Shown piece by piece: positions 1-9,526 of a DNA stretch of 64,000 nt (its first letter is position 1; every line of letters starts with the position of its first letter). Position numbers and translations under genes: made by a program. The notes under the pieces were generated by a model. It had not been told where the DNA came from and did no database searches. It saw nothing but the letters and a program-made list of their open reading frames with translations. This DNA is from Nonomuraea glycinis (GTDB lineage: Bacteria; Actinomycetota; Actinomycetes; Streptosporangiales; Streptosporangiaceae): positions 372,001-436,000 of the forward strand of contig NZ_BMNK01000003.1 of NCBI RefSeq assembly GCF_014646515.1. The letters are read 5' to 3'.

Positions 1-2316
1 GGCGCCGGCTTCGGCGATGTGGTAGCCGGAGATCGACACCGAGTAGAAGTTGCGCACCCTGCTACGGATGAACCACTCCTGGATGTCGGCCATCATCCTG
101 AGCGAGAACTCGGTGGAGAAGATGCAGGTGTTCTGCCCCTGGTCCTCCTTGAGGATGTCCGCCTGCACGGTGCCCCGGACGGTGGCGAGCGTCCTGGCCC
201 GCAGGTCACGCGCTTCTTCTTCGTACGGGGCCCGCCCGTGCTCGGCCTGGAAACGGTCCATCGCCTGGTCGATGGCGGCGTTGAGGAAGAAGGCGAGGAT
301 CGTGGGGGCCGGGCCGTTAATCGTCATCGACACCGAGGTGTTGGGCGCGGCCAGGTCGAAGCCGTCGTACAGGGCCTTCATGTCGTCGAGCGTCGCGATC
401 GACACCCCCGAAGTGCCGACTTTTCCGTAAATATCGGGGCGCAGGTCGGGGTCGTTCCCGTACAGCGTCACCGAGTCGAACGCGGTGGACAGCCTGGTCG
501 CGGGCTGTCCCTCCGACAGCAGCTTGAAGCGCCTGTTGGTGCGGAACGGGTCGCCCTCGCCGGCGAACATCCTGGTCGGGTCCTCGTCGTCCCGCTTGAA
601 CGAGAACACCCCGGCGGTGAACGGGAACCTGCCCGGCAGGTTCTCCGCCCGCAGGAACCGCAGCAGCTCGCCGTGGTCGGTGTAGCGGGGCAGGGCCACC
701 CGGGGAATGCGGTTGCCGGAGAGCGTCTCGCGCCACAGCGGCGTGTGGATCTCCCGGTCGCGCACCTTCACGACCAGCTCGTCCGCGGTGTACTGCTCCT
801 TCGTCGCGGGCCAGGAGTCCAGCAGCGCCCGGCTCTCCTCGCTCAGCTCCCGCTCGGCCCGCTCGCTCAGCTCGGCCAGCCGGGCGTCGGCCGCGCCCTC
901 CCCGTCCCCGTTACGAGCACCGTCACCGGCACCGTCCAGCAGCGCGCGCACCTCGGTGAGCTGCTGCCGGCGGCGGGCGACCTCCGCCTGCGCCCGCGTC
1001 TCGGCGTGGTAGCCGCGCACCGTCTCGGCGATCTCCGCCAGGTAGCGCACCCGTGACGGCGGCACGATCGCGGCCGACGCCTGCGAGGTGCGGCCGCGCA
1101 CCGCCGCCAGCAGTCCCGGCCCGGCCGGCAGGCCCTTGTCCACCAGCAAGTCCTTGAGATGGTGGTAGAGGGCGGTGACGCCGGCGTCGTTGTAGCGGGC
1201 CGCGATCGTGCCGAAGACCGGCATCTCGTCCGGCGAGACGCCGAACGCCTCGCGGTTGCGGACGAGCTGGCGGCGCACGTCGCGCAGGGCGTCCTCGGCG
1301 CCGCGCCGCTCGTACTTGTTGATCACGACCGCCTCGGCGAAGTCCAGCATGTCGATCTTCTCGAGCTGGGAGGCCGCGCCGAACTCGGGCGTCATCACGT
1401 AGATGGGCACGTCCACGTGCGGCACGATCCCGGCGTCGCCCTGGCCGATGCCGGGCGTCTCCACCACGACCAAGTCGTACCCTGCGGCCCGGCAGGCGGT
1501 GATGACGTCGTCCAGGCAGGCGGGCACCTCGTTGGGGGCGCCTCGGGTGGCCAGCGAGCGGAAGTAGGTCTGCGGGCTCAGGCTGTTCATCCTGATCCGG
1601 TCGCCGAGCAGCGCGCCGCCGCCGCGCCTGCGGGTGGGGTCGATCGCGATGATGGCGATGCGCAGCTTGTCGTCGTTGTCCACCCGCAGCCGGCGGACCA
1701 GCTCGTCGGTGAGCGAGGACTTGCCCGAGCCGCCGGTGCCCGTGATGCCCAGCACCGGCGCGGAACGGCCCGCCGCCCGCAGCCCCTCGACGAGCTCGGC
1801 GGGGGCCCGGCCGGACTCGATCAGGGTGATCGCGCGGGCCAGGGCCGGCTGGTCGCCCGAGACCACGGCCTCCACGGTGGGCGCGCCCCCCGGCTCGACG
1901 TCGCACTCCTCGATCAGCTTGTTGATCATCCCGGGCAGGCCGAGCCGCTGGCCGTCCTCGGGCGAGAAGATCCGGGTGACGCCCCGGGAGTGCAGGAGGT
2001 CGATCTCTTCGCGCACGATGACGCCGCCTCCGCCGCCGTACACCTTGACGTGGCCGGCGCCGCGCTCGCGCAGCAGATCCACCAGGTAGGAGAAGAACTC
2101 CACATGCCCGCCCTGGTAGGAGCTGATCGCCACGCCCTGCACGTCCTCCTGGATGGCGGCGGTGACGATCTCGTCCACCGACCGGTTGTGCCCCAGGTGG
2201 ATCACCTCGGCGCCCTGGGTCTGCAGAATCCGTCGCATGATGTTGATCGCGGCGTCGTGGCCGTCGAACAGCGCTGCCGCTGTGACGAAACGGACCGGAT
2301 GGACGGGAACGTGCAC
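1..2316 (-). CDS. icmF: Fused isobutyryl-CoA mutase/G-protein chaperone IcmF (3' truncated by window edge)
   Basis: IcmF interconverts isobutyryl-CoA and n-butyryl-CoA using adenosylcobalamin, with a built-in GTPase that loads and protects the cofactor. The visible 772 codons begin at a GTG (2316) preceded by AAGGAG with a 9-nt spacer. The N-terminal part is a B12-binding domain with the DGHDAAINIMRRI segment, then a P-loop GITGTGGSGKSS (about residues 190-201) and the G domain, then the start of the mutase barrel (SVTLYGNDPDLRPDIYGKVG). The family is about 1,080 residues, so roughly 300 C-terminal residues lie beyond position 1. Identification is strong because the B12-G domain-mutase order is diagnostic; propionyl/pivalyl variants of the same fold cannot be excluded since the substrate-pocket end is missing. 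Confidence 0.93.
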   Translation of the reverse strand, partial: MHVPVHPVRFVTAAALFDGHDAAINIMRRILQTQGAEVIHLGHNRSVDEIVTAAIQEDVQGVAISSYQGGHVEFFSYLVDLLRERGAGHVKVYGGGGGVIVREEIDLLHSRGVTRIFSPEDGQRLGLPGMINKLIEECDVEPGGAPTVEAVVSGDQPALARAITLIESGRAPAELVEGLRAAGRSAPVLGITGTGGSGKSSLTDELVRRLRVDNDDKLRIAIIAIDPTRRRGGGALLGDRIRMNSLSPQTYFRSLATRGAPNEVPACLDDVITACRAAGYDLVVVETPGIGQGDAGIVPHVDVPIYVMTPEFGAASQLEKIDMLDFAEAVVINKYERRGAEDALRDVRRQLVRNREAFGVSPDEMPVFGTIAARYNDAGVTALYHHLKDLLVDKGLPAGPGLLAAVRGRTSQASAAIVPPSRVRYLAEIAETVRGYHAETRAQAEVARRRQQLTEVRALLDGAGDGARNGDGEGAADARLAELSERAERELSEESRALLDSWPATKEQYTADELVVKVRDREIHTPLWRETLSGNRIPRVALPRYTDHGELLRFLRAENLPGRFPFTAGVFSFKRDDEDPTRMFAGEGDPFRTNRRFKLLSEGQPATRLSTAFDSVTLYGNDPDLRPDIYGKVGTSGVSIATLDDMKALYDGFDLAAPNTSVSMTINGPAPTILAFFLNAAIDQAMDRFQAEHGRAPYEEEARDLRARTLATVRGTVQADILKEDQGQNTCIFSTEFSLRMMADIQEWFIRSRVRNFYSVSISGYHIAEAGA

Positions 2317-2355
2317 GCCTGATCACTCCTTCACGGGGCCTACAACCGAAGATAC

Positions 2356-2367
2356 TAGGACGTCCTA
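2356..2367. promoter_or_regulatory. Perfect 12-bp palindrome in the icmF/dehydrogenase intergenic region
   Basis: TAGGACGTCCTA is perfectly self-complementary. It lies 40 nt upstream of the icmF GTG and 48 nt upstream of the divergent dehydrogenase ATG. On the minus strand it sits between a TTGGGA and a TAGTAT hexamer, the position expected of an operator for icmF. The regulator is not identifiable here. Confidence 0.5.
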
Positions 2368-2414
2368 CTATTTCCCAAGGGCTGATGGGTAGTAGTGCCC
2401 TCGGAGGTGAGGCC

Positions 2415-3455
2415 ATGCGTGCGATCACGCTGATTCCCGGCAAACAGGGCACGCTCGGGGTGACCGAGGTGCCGGAGCCGGAACCCAAGCCGAGTCAGTT
2501 GCTCGTCCAGGGTCTGGCCCTGGGCATCTGCGGGACCGACCGGGAGCTGAACTCCGGGGAGTACGGCTGGCCGCGGGCCGAGCCCATGATCCTCGGTCAC
2601 GAGTCGCTCGGGCGGGTGCTCCAGTCGCCGGAGGGCTCCGCCTACTCCCCCGGCGACCTCGTGGTGGGCGTGGTCCGCCGGCCCGACCCCAAGCCGTGCC
2701 CCGCCTGCGCCAGGGGCGAGTTCGACATGTGCCGCAACGGCGAGTACACCGAGCGCGGCATCAAGGAACTGGACGGCTACGGCAGCGAGCGGTGGGTCGT
2801 CGAGGCCGGCTACGCGATCAAGATCGACCCCGCCCTGGGCGGGCTCGGCGTCCTGGTCGAGCCCGCCTCCGTGGTGGCCAAGGCCTGGGAGCACATCGAG
2901 GCCATCGGCTCGCGGGCCTGGTTCGGGCCGCAGAACGTGCTCGTCACCGGCGCCGGGCCGATCGGGCTGCTGGCCGCGCTGCTCGGCAAGCAGCGCGGAC
3001 TCGACGTACACGTCCTGGACCGCGCCACCGAGGGCATCAAGCCCGCCCTGGTGGCCGCCCTGGGTGGCACCTACCACTCGGGGGACGGCATCGAGTCCAT
3101 CGGCTTCAAGCCGGACATCATCGTCGAGGCCACCGGATCACCCAAGCTCGTCGTGGAAGCCATGCTCAACACCGCGGCCGCCGGCATCGTCTGTCTCACC
3201 GGCGTCTCCAGCGGCGGGCGGCTCATCCGGACGGACGCGGGCCAGATCAACCGGGACATCGTGCTGGAGAACGACGTGGTCTTCGGCACCGTCAACGCCA
3301 ACCTGCGCCACTACCGCGCCGCCGCCGCCGCGCTGGCGAAAGCGGACCAGGACTGGCTGTCCCGGCTCATCACCCGGCGCCTGCCCCTGGACCAGGCCCC
3401 GGCGGCCTTCGAGCCGGGCGAACACGTCAAGGTGGTCATCAACCTGGAAACCTGA
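2415..3455 (+). CDS. Zinc-dependent dehydrogenase, glucose 1-dehydrogenase-like (MDR family)
   Basis: A 346-residue medium-chain dehydrogenase. The catalytic zinc region is visible as GICGTDRE (Cys about 39) and LGHESLGR (His-Glu about 66-67). A Cys-rich loop PCPACARGEFDMC follows, then a Rossmann motif VTGAGPIGLLAA. The C-terminal part resembles the glucose dehydrogenase C-terminal family, which oxidises aldoses or polyols with NAD(P)+. The ATG at 2415 is chosen over 2385 because GGAGGT lies 6-7 nt upstream. It is monocistronic and divergent from icmF. A clear paralogue, similar over its whole length, occurs at 18756-19808 inside a lower-GC islet. Substrate unknown. Confidence 0.85.
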   Translation: MRAITLIPGKQGTLGVTEVPEPEPKPSQLLVQGLALGICGTDRELNSGEYGWPRAEPMILGHESLGRVLQSPEGSAYSPGDLVVGVVRRPDPKPCPACARGEFDMCRNGEYTERGIKELDGYGSERWVVEAGYAIKIDPALGGLGVLVEPASVVAKAWEHIEAIGSRAWFGPQNVLVTGAGPIGLLAALLGKQRGLDVHVLDRATEGIKPALVAALGGTYHSGDGIESIGFKPDIIVEATGSPKLVVEAMLNTAAAGIVCLTGVSSGGRLIRTDAGQINRDIVLENDVVFGTVNANLRHYRAAAAALAKADQDWLSRLITRRLPLDQAPAAFEPGEHVKVVINLET

Positions 3456-3471
3456 CCGACCCCCGCACCGC

Positions 3472-4386
3472 TCAGTCTCTCGGTTCGTACGGTCTGCGTC
3501 TCGTGGGGGTGCGGGCCGCCGGGGGCCGGGTCTTGGTGGCCACCGGGCCGGAACGCGGCTCAGGGGCCGCAGGAGTGCCCCTCGACGCACCGGCCTCGGT
3601 GCGGGCGCGGGTCCGTGGGCGCGGGACTTCAGGCGGGAAAGGCCGGGCCGGGGGCGGCGTGGAAGATGGCTCGTTCCAGGGCCAGTGGAAGCGGCGGTGG
3701 TGACCACGGCGACGGCCGGCGAGGCGGAGCGAGACCACGACGGTGGTGGCGACCATGACCACCAGCAGGGCCAGCGGCGACCCCAGGACGTCCAAGGGTG
3801 AGCTCTCCCGTGCCCCTGAGCGCTCGCCCAGCGGGAACGGCTGATCGGTGGACCGGATCTCCTCCGGGGCGGCGTTGGCCTTGACCACGCGCGGCAGGCC
3901 GTACCCGACGACCTTGTCCGTCTCGCGGACCTTGCGCTTGAGCCAGACGCGGTCCACGTTCGCCTCGATGGTGTGGATCTTCTTGCCCTCGACCCGCTCG
4001 ACGATGCCCACATGGTCGATGCCCTTGTAGCTCTTGCCGCCCTTCCAGTCGAAGAAGACCAGGGCTCCGGGCTCCGGCCGCTGGGACCAGGCGTCCTTCT
4101 TGATGAACCAGACCGCGTGCGAGGGGGTCCAGGCGAACTGACCGACATAGTCGGTGACGCCCGCCTTGTCGGCGGCCCAGGCGATGAACATGTCACACCA
4201 CGGCGCGTCTTGATACTGCGGATCCTTGAGGCGGTCCGCGTACCAGTGGCCGAACTTGGTGTGTTCGCCCTTCTTCTCCCGGTAGCCGAGTTCTTCGCGG
4301 ACCGTTTTCAATAACTCTTCAGCGATCGGGTCCAGCTTGACTCCCCCCAGAATGTGGCAGATCACGATGAACTGTAATAGCGGCAT
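3472..4386 (-). CDS. CHAP-domain amidase/peptidase with C-terminal membrane segment
   Basis: A CHAP domain (cysteine/histidine-dependent amidohydrolase/peptidase; such domains cut peptidoglycan cross-bridges) spans about residues 25-165. The likely catalytic pair is Cys64 (PWCDMFIAWA) and His125 (GIDHVGIVE), followed by an EAN segment. A hydrophobic stretch near residues 198-222 is followed by an arginine/histidine cluster and a long Pro/Arg-rich tail. No classical N-terminal signal peptide is obvious, so topology (CHAP outside, basic tail inside) is inferred. The start is uncertain: ATG 4386 has no good ribosome site, whereas GGGGGGAG precedes only a CTG codon at about 4344. Its 3' end is 16 nt from that of the convergent dehydrogenase. 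Confidence 0.8.
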   Translation of the reverse strand: MPLLQFIVICHILGGVKLDPIAEELLKTVREELGYREKKGEHTKFGHWYADRLKDPQYQDAPWCDMFIAWAADKAGVTDYVGQFAWTPSHAVWFIKKDAWSQRPEPGALVFFDWKGGKSYKGIDHVGIVERVEGKKIHTIEANVDRVWLKRKVRETDKVVGYGLPRVVKANAAPEEIRSTDQPFPLGERSGARESSPLDVLGSPLALLVVMVATTVVVSLRLAGRRRGHHRRFHWPWNEPSSTPPPARPFPPEVPRPRTRARTEAGASRGTPAAPEPRSGPVATKTRPPAARTPTRRRPYEPRD

Positions 4387-4478
4387 CGCGAACGTGCGCG
4401 GGACACACGGAGAGTGTCAAGCTATGAGCCGAAATATCGGTCTTGGGGCTGTTGGGGGTGGTGAGACAGATGGTGCGG

Positions 4479-5249
4479 TCAGCAGCCGGCGCCCACGCGG
4501 AAGATGTGCGTGTCGCCCGCGCCCGGCGTGACCACGTCCGCGACGATCACCGTCACGTTGTCCGGCGAGCCGCCCTCGTTGGCAAGGTCGATGAGCCTCT
4601 GGACGGCCAGGGCCGGGTCTGTCACCGTGGTCAGCACCTCGTGCAGGACCTCGGGCCCGAGCACGGTGGTGAGCCCGTCGGAGCAGAGGAGGTAGCGATC
4701 ATCCGGCTCGGCCTCGCGCAGCGCCATGTCAGGCTCCGCCCTGCCCTCGCTGCCCAGCACCCGCAGCACCATCGAGCGGCGGGGGTGCACGGCGGCTTGG
4801 TCCTCCGTGATGCGCCCTTCGTCCACCATCGACTGGACAAGTGTGTGATCCTTGGTCATCTGATAGAGCGCACCATCGCGAAGCAGGTAGCCGCGGGAGT
4901 CACCGAGATGAGCAAGGGCGAACCGGTAACCGTCCCAGAGCATGGCGGTCACCGTGGTCCCCATCCCCCTGCGCGCGGGGTCGATGTCGGCCAGCTCGAC
5001 CAGCCTGCGCGCGGCCTCGTGCACGGCGCCTTCGAGCACGGACTCAAGGTCGGTGCCCGTCTCGGGAAGCGTGGCATCCAGCTCGCGCATCACGGCGATG
5101 GCCGCCGAGCTCGCCAGCTCACCGGCCGCATGCCCACCCATCCCGTCAGCCACCACGAGCAACCGGCCGGACGCGTAGCCAGAATCCTCGTTCTGCTCCC
5201 TGCGGCGGCCCACGTCTGATCCGGCGGCATAGCGGATGTTCTGCTTCAT
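4479..5249 (-). CDS. PP2C-family Ser/Thr protein phosphatase
   Basis: A soluble 256-residue PPM/PP2C phosphatase that removes phosphate from Ser/Thr using two metal ions. Family motifs are in order: GSDVGRRREQNED, VADGMGGHAAGE, MGTTVTAML, HLGDSRGYLLRDG and SPDNVTVIVADV, which supply the metal-binding aspartates. No transmembrane segment is seen, unlike PstP, which has a long C-terminal sensor. It is divergent from the methylase gene and close to a Ser/Thr kinase (7142-8032), suggesting an opposing kinase/phosphatase pair. Confidence 0.93.
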   Translation of the reverse strand: MKQNIRYAAGSDVGRRREQNEDSGYASGRLLVVADGMGGHAAGELASSAAIAVMRELDATLPETGTDLESVLEGAVHEAARRLVELADIDPARRGMGTTVTAMLWDGYRFALAHLGDSRGYLLRDGALYQMTKDHTLVQSMVDEGRITEDQAAVHPRRSMVLRVLGSEGRAEPDMALREAEPDDRYLLCSDGLTTVLGPEVLHEVLTTVTDPALAVQRLIDLANEGGSPDNVTVIVADVVTPGAGDTHIFRVGAGC

Positions 5250-5325
5250 AACCAGCAGTAAATCACTGGTTGAAAGACTTCACAAGCAGATGCGCTGAAG
5301 ACTGGGTTGAACTACTGTGGCCTTC

Positions 5326-7104
5326 ATGAGCCACGACCCGACCCTGAACGCCGGGGACATCGCCCGGCTCGCCGGTGTCGGGCGCGCGGCGGTGAGCAAC
5401 TGGCGCCGCCGCCACGACGACTTCCCGCCGCCGGTCGGCGGCACCGCCCATCAGCCCCTCTTCTCCCTGCCCCAGGTCGAGGCCTGGCTGCGCCGCTATG
5501 GGAAGTCCTACCAGGTCTCCCTGGGAGATCGGGCGTGGCAGCGCCTGAAAGCCGCAGGCGATTTGCGCCTCGGCGCGGCGGTCGCTCAGGCGGGGGCGCA
5601 CCTGACCACCGGCGAGAGCAACCTGGAGCCCGAGCTGGCCGCGCTCGTGTCGGAGTTCGCGGACCGGCACGGCGCGCTGACGGCGTACGAGTTCCTCGTC
5701 GAGCGCTACCTCGAAGCCCACTCCCGGCAGCTCTCCGTCACCCGCGACGACATCGCCGAGCTGATGGTCCGCCTGGTCGACATCGCCCCCGCCAACAGCC
5801 CTCCCCCGGCCGCCGGCCATCCCGAGATCCTCGACCCCGCCTGCGGGGTGGGGACGCTGCTGCTCGGAGCCGGCTCGGCGCGGGTGCTCGGGCAGGAGCT
5901 CAGCGAGGCGTCGGCGGGGATCGCGGCGGCCCGGCTGCGGCTGCGCGGCGCCGAGGCGGCGATCGTGACGGGCGACGCCATGCGCTACGACGGCTTCGCC
6001 GGGCAGAAGGCCGACGCCGTGGTCTGCGACCCGCCGTTCAACGAGCGCGCGTGGGGTTACGAGGAGCTGGTCGGCGACCCTCGCTGGGAGTACGGCCTGC
6101 CGCCGCGCGGGGAGCCCGAGCTGGCCTGGGTGCAGCACTGCCTGACGCACGTCAAGCCCGGCGGCCTGGTCGCGATCCTGATGCCGCCCGCCGCCGCCAG
6201 CCGCAAGGCGGGCCGCCGCATCCGCGCCAACCTGCTGCGCGCCGGGGCGCTGCGGGCGGTGGTGGCGCTGCCGGGCTCCGACCTGTGGCTGCTGCGCCGG
6301 CCGGCCGCCGGCGAGCGCCCGCCGTCCGACGTGCTGATCCTGGACGCGGCGGCCGACCTGGCGGTCGTCGAGCCGGCCTGGCGCGCCTACCTGGAGGACG
6401 GTTCCGGCCAGTCCGTCCGCATCATCGACCTGCTGGCCGACGAGGTCGACATGACGCCGGCCCGTCACCAGCGCCGCGACGACCTGGGCCGGGCGTTCAC
6501 CGAGACCCGCGAGCGCTTCCTGGCCGCCGCCGCTCTGCCGCCCGACCTCAAGGTCCTCGACCAGCCGCTCGACCAGCCCGTCACCACGGTCGGCGACCTG
6601 ATCAAGGAGGGCCTGGTGACGGTGGTCCAGGCGCCGCCCAGGATGGCCGTCGGCGACGGCGACGTCCCGGTCCTCACCGTCGACGACGTGGCCAACGGCA
6701 CGCCGGCGTCCGGGCTGGCCTCGCTGTTCAAGGGCCTGGTCACGGTCCGGCCGGGCGACGTGGTGGCCTCCTACTCCAGCGTGCGGGTGATGGCCGAGGG
6801 AGGCTACGCGCTCGGGCCGCATCTGACCCTCTACCGGGTGGACGCGCGCAGGCTCGACCCGGACTTCCTGGCGGGGTTCCTGCGGGCCGCGGGCAGCCGC
6901 GCCTCCACCGGCTCCAGCAGGTTCGACGTACGCCGCACGCGCCTGCCCAGGCTGTCACTCAAGGAGCAGCGCGCCTACGGCGAGGCGTTCAGGCGGCTCG
7001 CGGTGCTGGAGGACGCGCTGCGGGAGACGTCGGCGCTGGGCCAGACACTGATCCGGCTGGGGCTCGACGGGTTGACCGACGGCCACCTGCACCCGCAGTC
7101 CTGA
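5326..7104 (+). CDS. HTH-fused N6-adenine DNA methylase (HsdM-like)
   Basis: A 592-residue type I-like DNA methylase fold. The N-terminus (about residues 5-60) is a MerR-like helix-turn-helix (LNAGDIARLAGVGRAAVSNW). AdoMet motif I is DPACGVG (170-176), and motif IV is DPPF (235-238), matching the N/DPPF/Y of adenine methylases. The C-terminal part looks like a single target-recognition half. No restriction or specificity subunit is adjacent, so it is either an orphan methylase or a regulator built on that fold. The start is taken at ATG 5326; an in-frame GTG lies at 5317, and a TACTGT -10-like hexamer at 5313-5318 would give a leaderless mRNA. The kinase gene follows 37 nt downstream, probably co-transcribed. 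Confidence 0.85.
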   Translation: MSHDPTLNAGDIARLAGVGRAAVSNWRRRHDDFPPPVGGTAHQPLFSLPQVEAWLRRYGKSYQVSLGDRAWQRLKAAGDLRLGAAVAQAGAHLTTGESNLEPELAALVSEFADRHGALTAYEFLVERYLEAHSRQLSVTRDDIAELMVRLVDIAPANSPPPAAGHPEILDPACGVGTLLLGAGSARVLGQELSEASAGIAAARLRLRGAEAAIVTGDAMRYDGFAGQKADAVVCDPPFNERAWGYEELVGDPRWEYGLPPRGEPELAWVQHCLTHVKPGGLVAILMPPAAASRKAGRRIRANLLRAGALRAVVALPGSDLWLLRRPAAGERPPSDVLILDAAADLAVVEPAWRAYLEDGSGQSVRIIDLLADEVDMTPARHQRRDDLGRAFTETRERFLAAAALPPDLKVLDQPLDQPVTTVGDLIKEGLVTVVQAPPRMAVGDGDVPVLTVDDVANGTPASGLASLFKGLVTVRPGDVVASYSSVRVMAEGGYALGPHLTLYRVDARRLDPDFLAGFLRAAGSRASTGSSRFDVRRTRLPRLSLKEQRAYGEAFRRLAVLEDALRETSALGQTLIRLGLDGLTDGHLHPQS

Positions 7105-7141
7105 CGGTGTAGTTTTTCCGAAAGACGGCGGGAGGGGGCTA

Positions 7142-8032
<891 letters not shown>

Positions 8033-8067
8033 GGACCACCGTCCCGGCCGGAAACTCCCTGCTCATG

Positions 8068-8081
8068 TGGGAGCGCTCCCC
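8068..8081. promoter_or_regulatory. CebR-type operator upstream of cebE
   Basis: TGGGAGCGCTCCCC differs at only the last base from the 14-bp palindrome TGGGAGCGCTCCCA known as the CebR site in Streptomyces. It lies about 140 bp upstream of the binding-protein gene of the cellobiose locus. Confidence 0.7.
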
Positions 8082-8094
8082 ACCCGGAGAGTTT

Positions 8095-8110
8095 GAGAGA
8101 CCGCTCTCTC
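8095..8110. promoter_or_regulatory. Second LacI-type operator (GAGAGACCGCTCTCTC)
   Basis: A 16-bp near-palindrome with one mismatch to the perfect palindrome GAGAGAGCGCTCTCTC found at 8172-8187. The CpG centre is typical of LacI-family operators. Confidence 0.6.
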
Positions 8111-8118
8111 GGTAACGG

Positions 8119-8144
8119 CGATTGTTATCGCACAATCGTTGACA
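8119..8144 (+). promoter_or_regulatory. cebE promoter -35 region with upstream inverted repeat
   Basis: TTGACA occupies 8139-8144. A GAATCT hexamer 18 nt downstream (8163-8168) is a possible -10. Immediately upstream of the -35 is an inverted repeat with 7-bp arms, CGATTGT/ACAATCG (8119-8125 and 8132-8138), which could bind a further regulator. Confidence 0.5.
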
Positions 8145-8171
8145 GCCCCTGGTTATGGCCGCGAATCTGGC

Positions 8172-8187
8172 GAGAGAGCGCTCTCTC
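8172..8187. promoter_or_regulatory. Third LacI-type operator at the predicted cebE start point
   Basis: GAGAGAGCGCTCTCTC is a perfect 16-bp palindrome lying just downstream of the predicted -10, hence over the transcription start. A repressor bound here would block initiation. Confidence 0.65.
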
Positions 8188-8221
8188 AGTCACCCCCTTG
8201 GCACGAATCCAGGAGAGTTCC

Positions 8222-9526
8222 ATGACCTCCCGTTTCCGGCGAATCGCCGTACCCTTGATCACCGCGTCGGCACTCGCGCTCGCGACCGCCGCGTGCGGCG
8301 GCAGCGACACCGCGTCCGGCCCCGCGTCCGACGGCGCCGCCGCGTCCGCGGAGAAGATTCAGCTGAAGGTCGGGCTCTTCGGTGACCTCGGCTTCAAGCC
8401 GCTGTACGAGGAGTTCAAGAAGACCCACCCCAACGTGGAGATCGTCGAGAACATCACCCAGTTCAACGACCACCACAACAACCTCGTCAAGCGCCTGGCG
8501 ACCAACGCGGGAGCGGCCGACGTCGAAGCGGTAGAGGTCGGCTACATCAGCACCTTCACCGCCCAGCCGCAGAAGTTCCACGACCTCAAGCAGTACGGCC
8601 TCGACAAGCGGCAGGGCGACTACCTCGACTGGAAGTGGCAGCAGGGCCTGAGCAAGCAGGGCGGGCAGGTGCTCGGCCTCGGCACCGACGTCGGCGGGCT
8701 GGCCATGTGCTACCGCAAGGACCTGTTCAAGAAGGCCGGGCTGCCCGAGGACCGCGAGAAGGTCGCCGCGCTCTGGCCCACCTGGGAGGACTACATCGCC
8801 ACGGGCAAGAAGTTCGCCGCGGCGGACGTGGCCGGCGCCAAGTTCGTGGACGCCCCCGGTGAGATCTTCCGCGCGATCGTGAACCAGGCCCCGACAGGCC
8901 TGTACGACCCGCAGGACAACCTCGTCGTGGACTCCAACCCGGACGTCAAGAAGGCCTGGGACCTGTCCAACCAGATCACCGCCGAGGGGCTGACCGCCAA
9001 GCTCGCCGCCTTCACCCCGCCGTGGAACACCGGCTTCGCCAAGGGCTCGTTCGCCACGATCATCTGCCCGGCCTGGATGACCGGCTTCATCCAGGAGCAG
9101 GCCAAGGACGCCACCGGCAAGTGGGACATCGCCACCGTCCCCGGCGGATCGGGCAACAGCGGCGGCTCCCACCTGATGGTGCCCAAGCAGAGCAAGCACC
9201 CGAAGGAGGCCGCCGAGCTGGTCGACTTCCTCACCACCAAGGACGCCCAGGCCCAGATCTTCAAGGAGGAGGGCATCTTCCCGTCGATCCCGGCGCTCTA
9301 CGACGACCCGTCGATCCAGAGCTTCACCAAGCCGTTCTTCGGTGACACGCCCATCGGCAAGATCTACTCCGAGGCCGCCAAGGCGCTCAAGCCGCAGCAC
9401 CTCGGCCCGAAGGAGGCCGACGTCCGCACGGCCATCGGCAACGGCCTGGGCCGGGTCGAGCAGGGCAAGCAGACCCCGGACGAGTCGTGGGCGCAGGTGC
9501 TCGAGGACGTCAAGAAGATCAAATGA
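8222..9526 (+). CDS. cebE: Cellobiose/cello-oligosaccharide ABC transporter binding lipoprotein
   Basis: A 434-residue family 1 extracellular solute-binding lipoprotein. A basic N-terminus and hydrophobic stretch lead to the lipobox ATAAC, with Cys near residue 24 as the lipidation site. The ATG at 8222 is chosen because AGGAG lies 6 nt upstream; longer in-frame starts would bury the signal peptide. The order binding protein - two permeases - GH1 glucosidase - LacI repressor, together with the CebR-like operator upstream, identifies it as the CebE component. The stop codon overlaps the next ATG. No ATPase gene is linked, consistent with use of a shared MsiK-type ATPase. Confidence 0.85.
   Translation: MTSRFRRIAVPLITASALALATAACGGSDTASGPASDGAAASAEKIQLKVGLFGDLGFKPLYEEFKKTHPNVEIVENITQFNDHHNNLVKRLATNAGAADVEAVEVGYISTFTAQPQKFHDLKQYGLDKRQGDYLDWKWQQGLSKQGGQVLGLGTDVGGLAMCYRKDLFKKAGLPEDREKVAALWPTWEDYIATGKKFAAADVAGAKFVDAPGEIFRAIVNQAPTGLYDPQDNLVVDSNPDVKKAWDLSNQITAEGLTAKLAAFTPPWNTGFAKGSFATIICPAWMTGFIQEQAKDATGKWDIATVPGGSGNSGGSHLMVPKQSKHPKEAAELVDFLTTKDAQAQIFKEEGIFPSIPALYDDPSIQSFTKPFFGDTPIGKIYSEAAKALKPQHLGPKEADVRTAIGNGLGRVEQGKQTPDESWAQVLEDVKKIK

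Noticed and set aside
923-2488. 521-codon minus-strand frame overlapping icmF
   Set aside because: It is out of frame with the clear B12-binding and P-loop motifs of icmF and has arginine-rich shadow composition.
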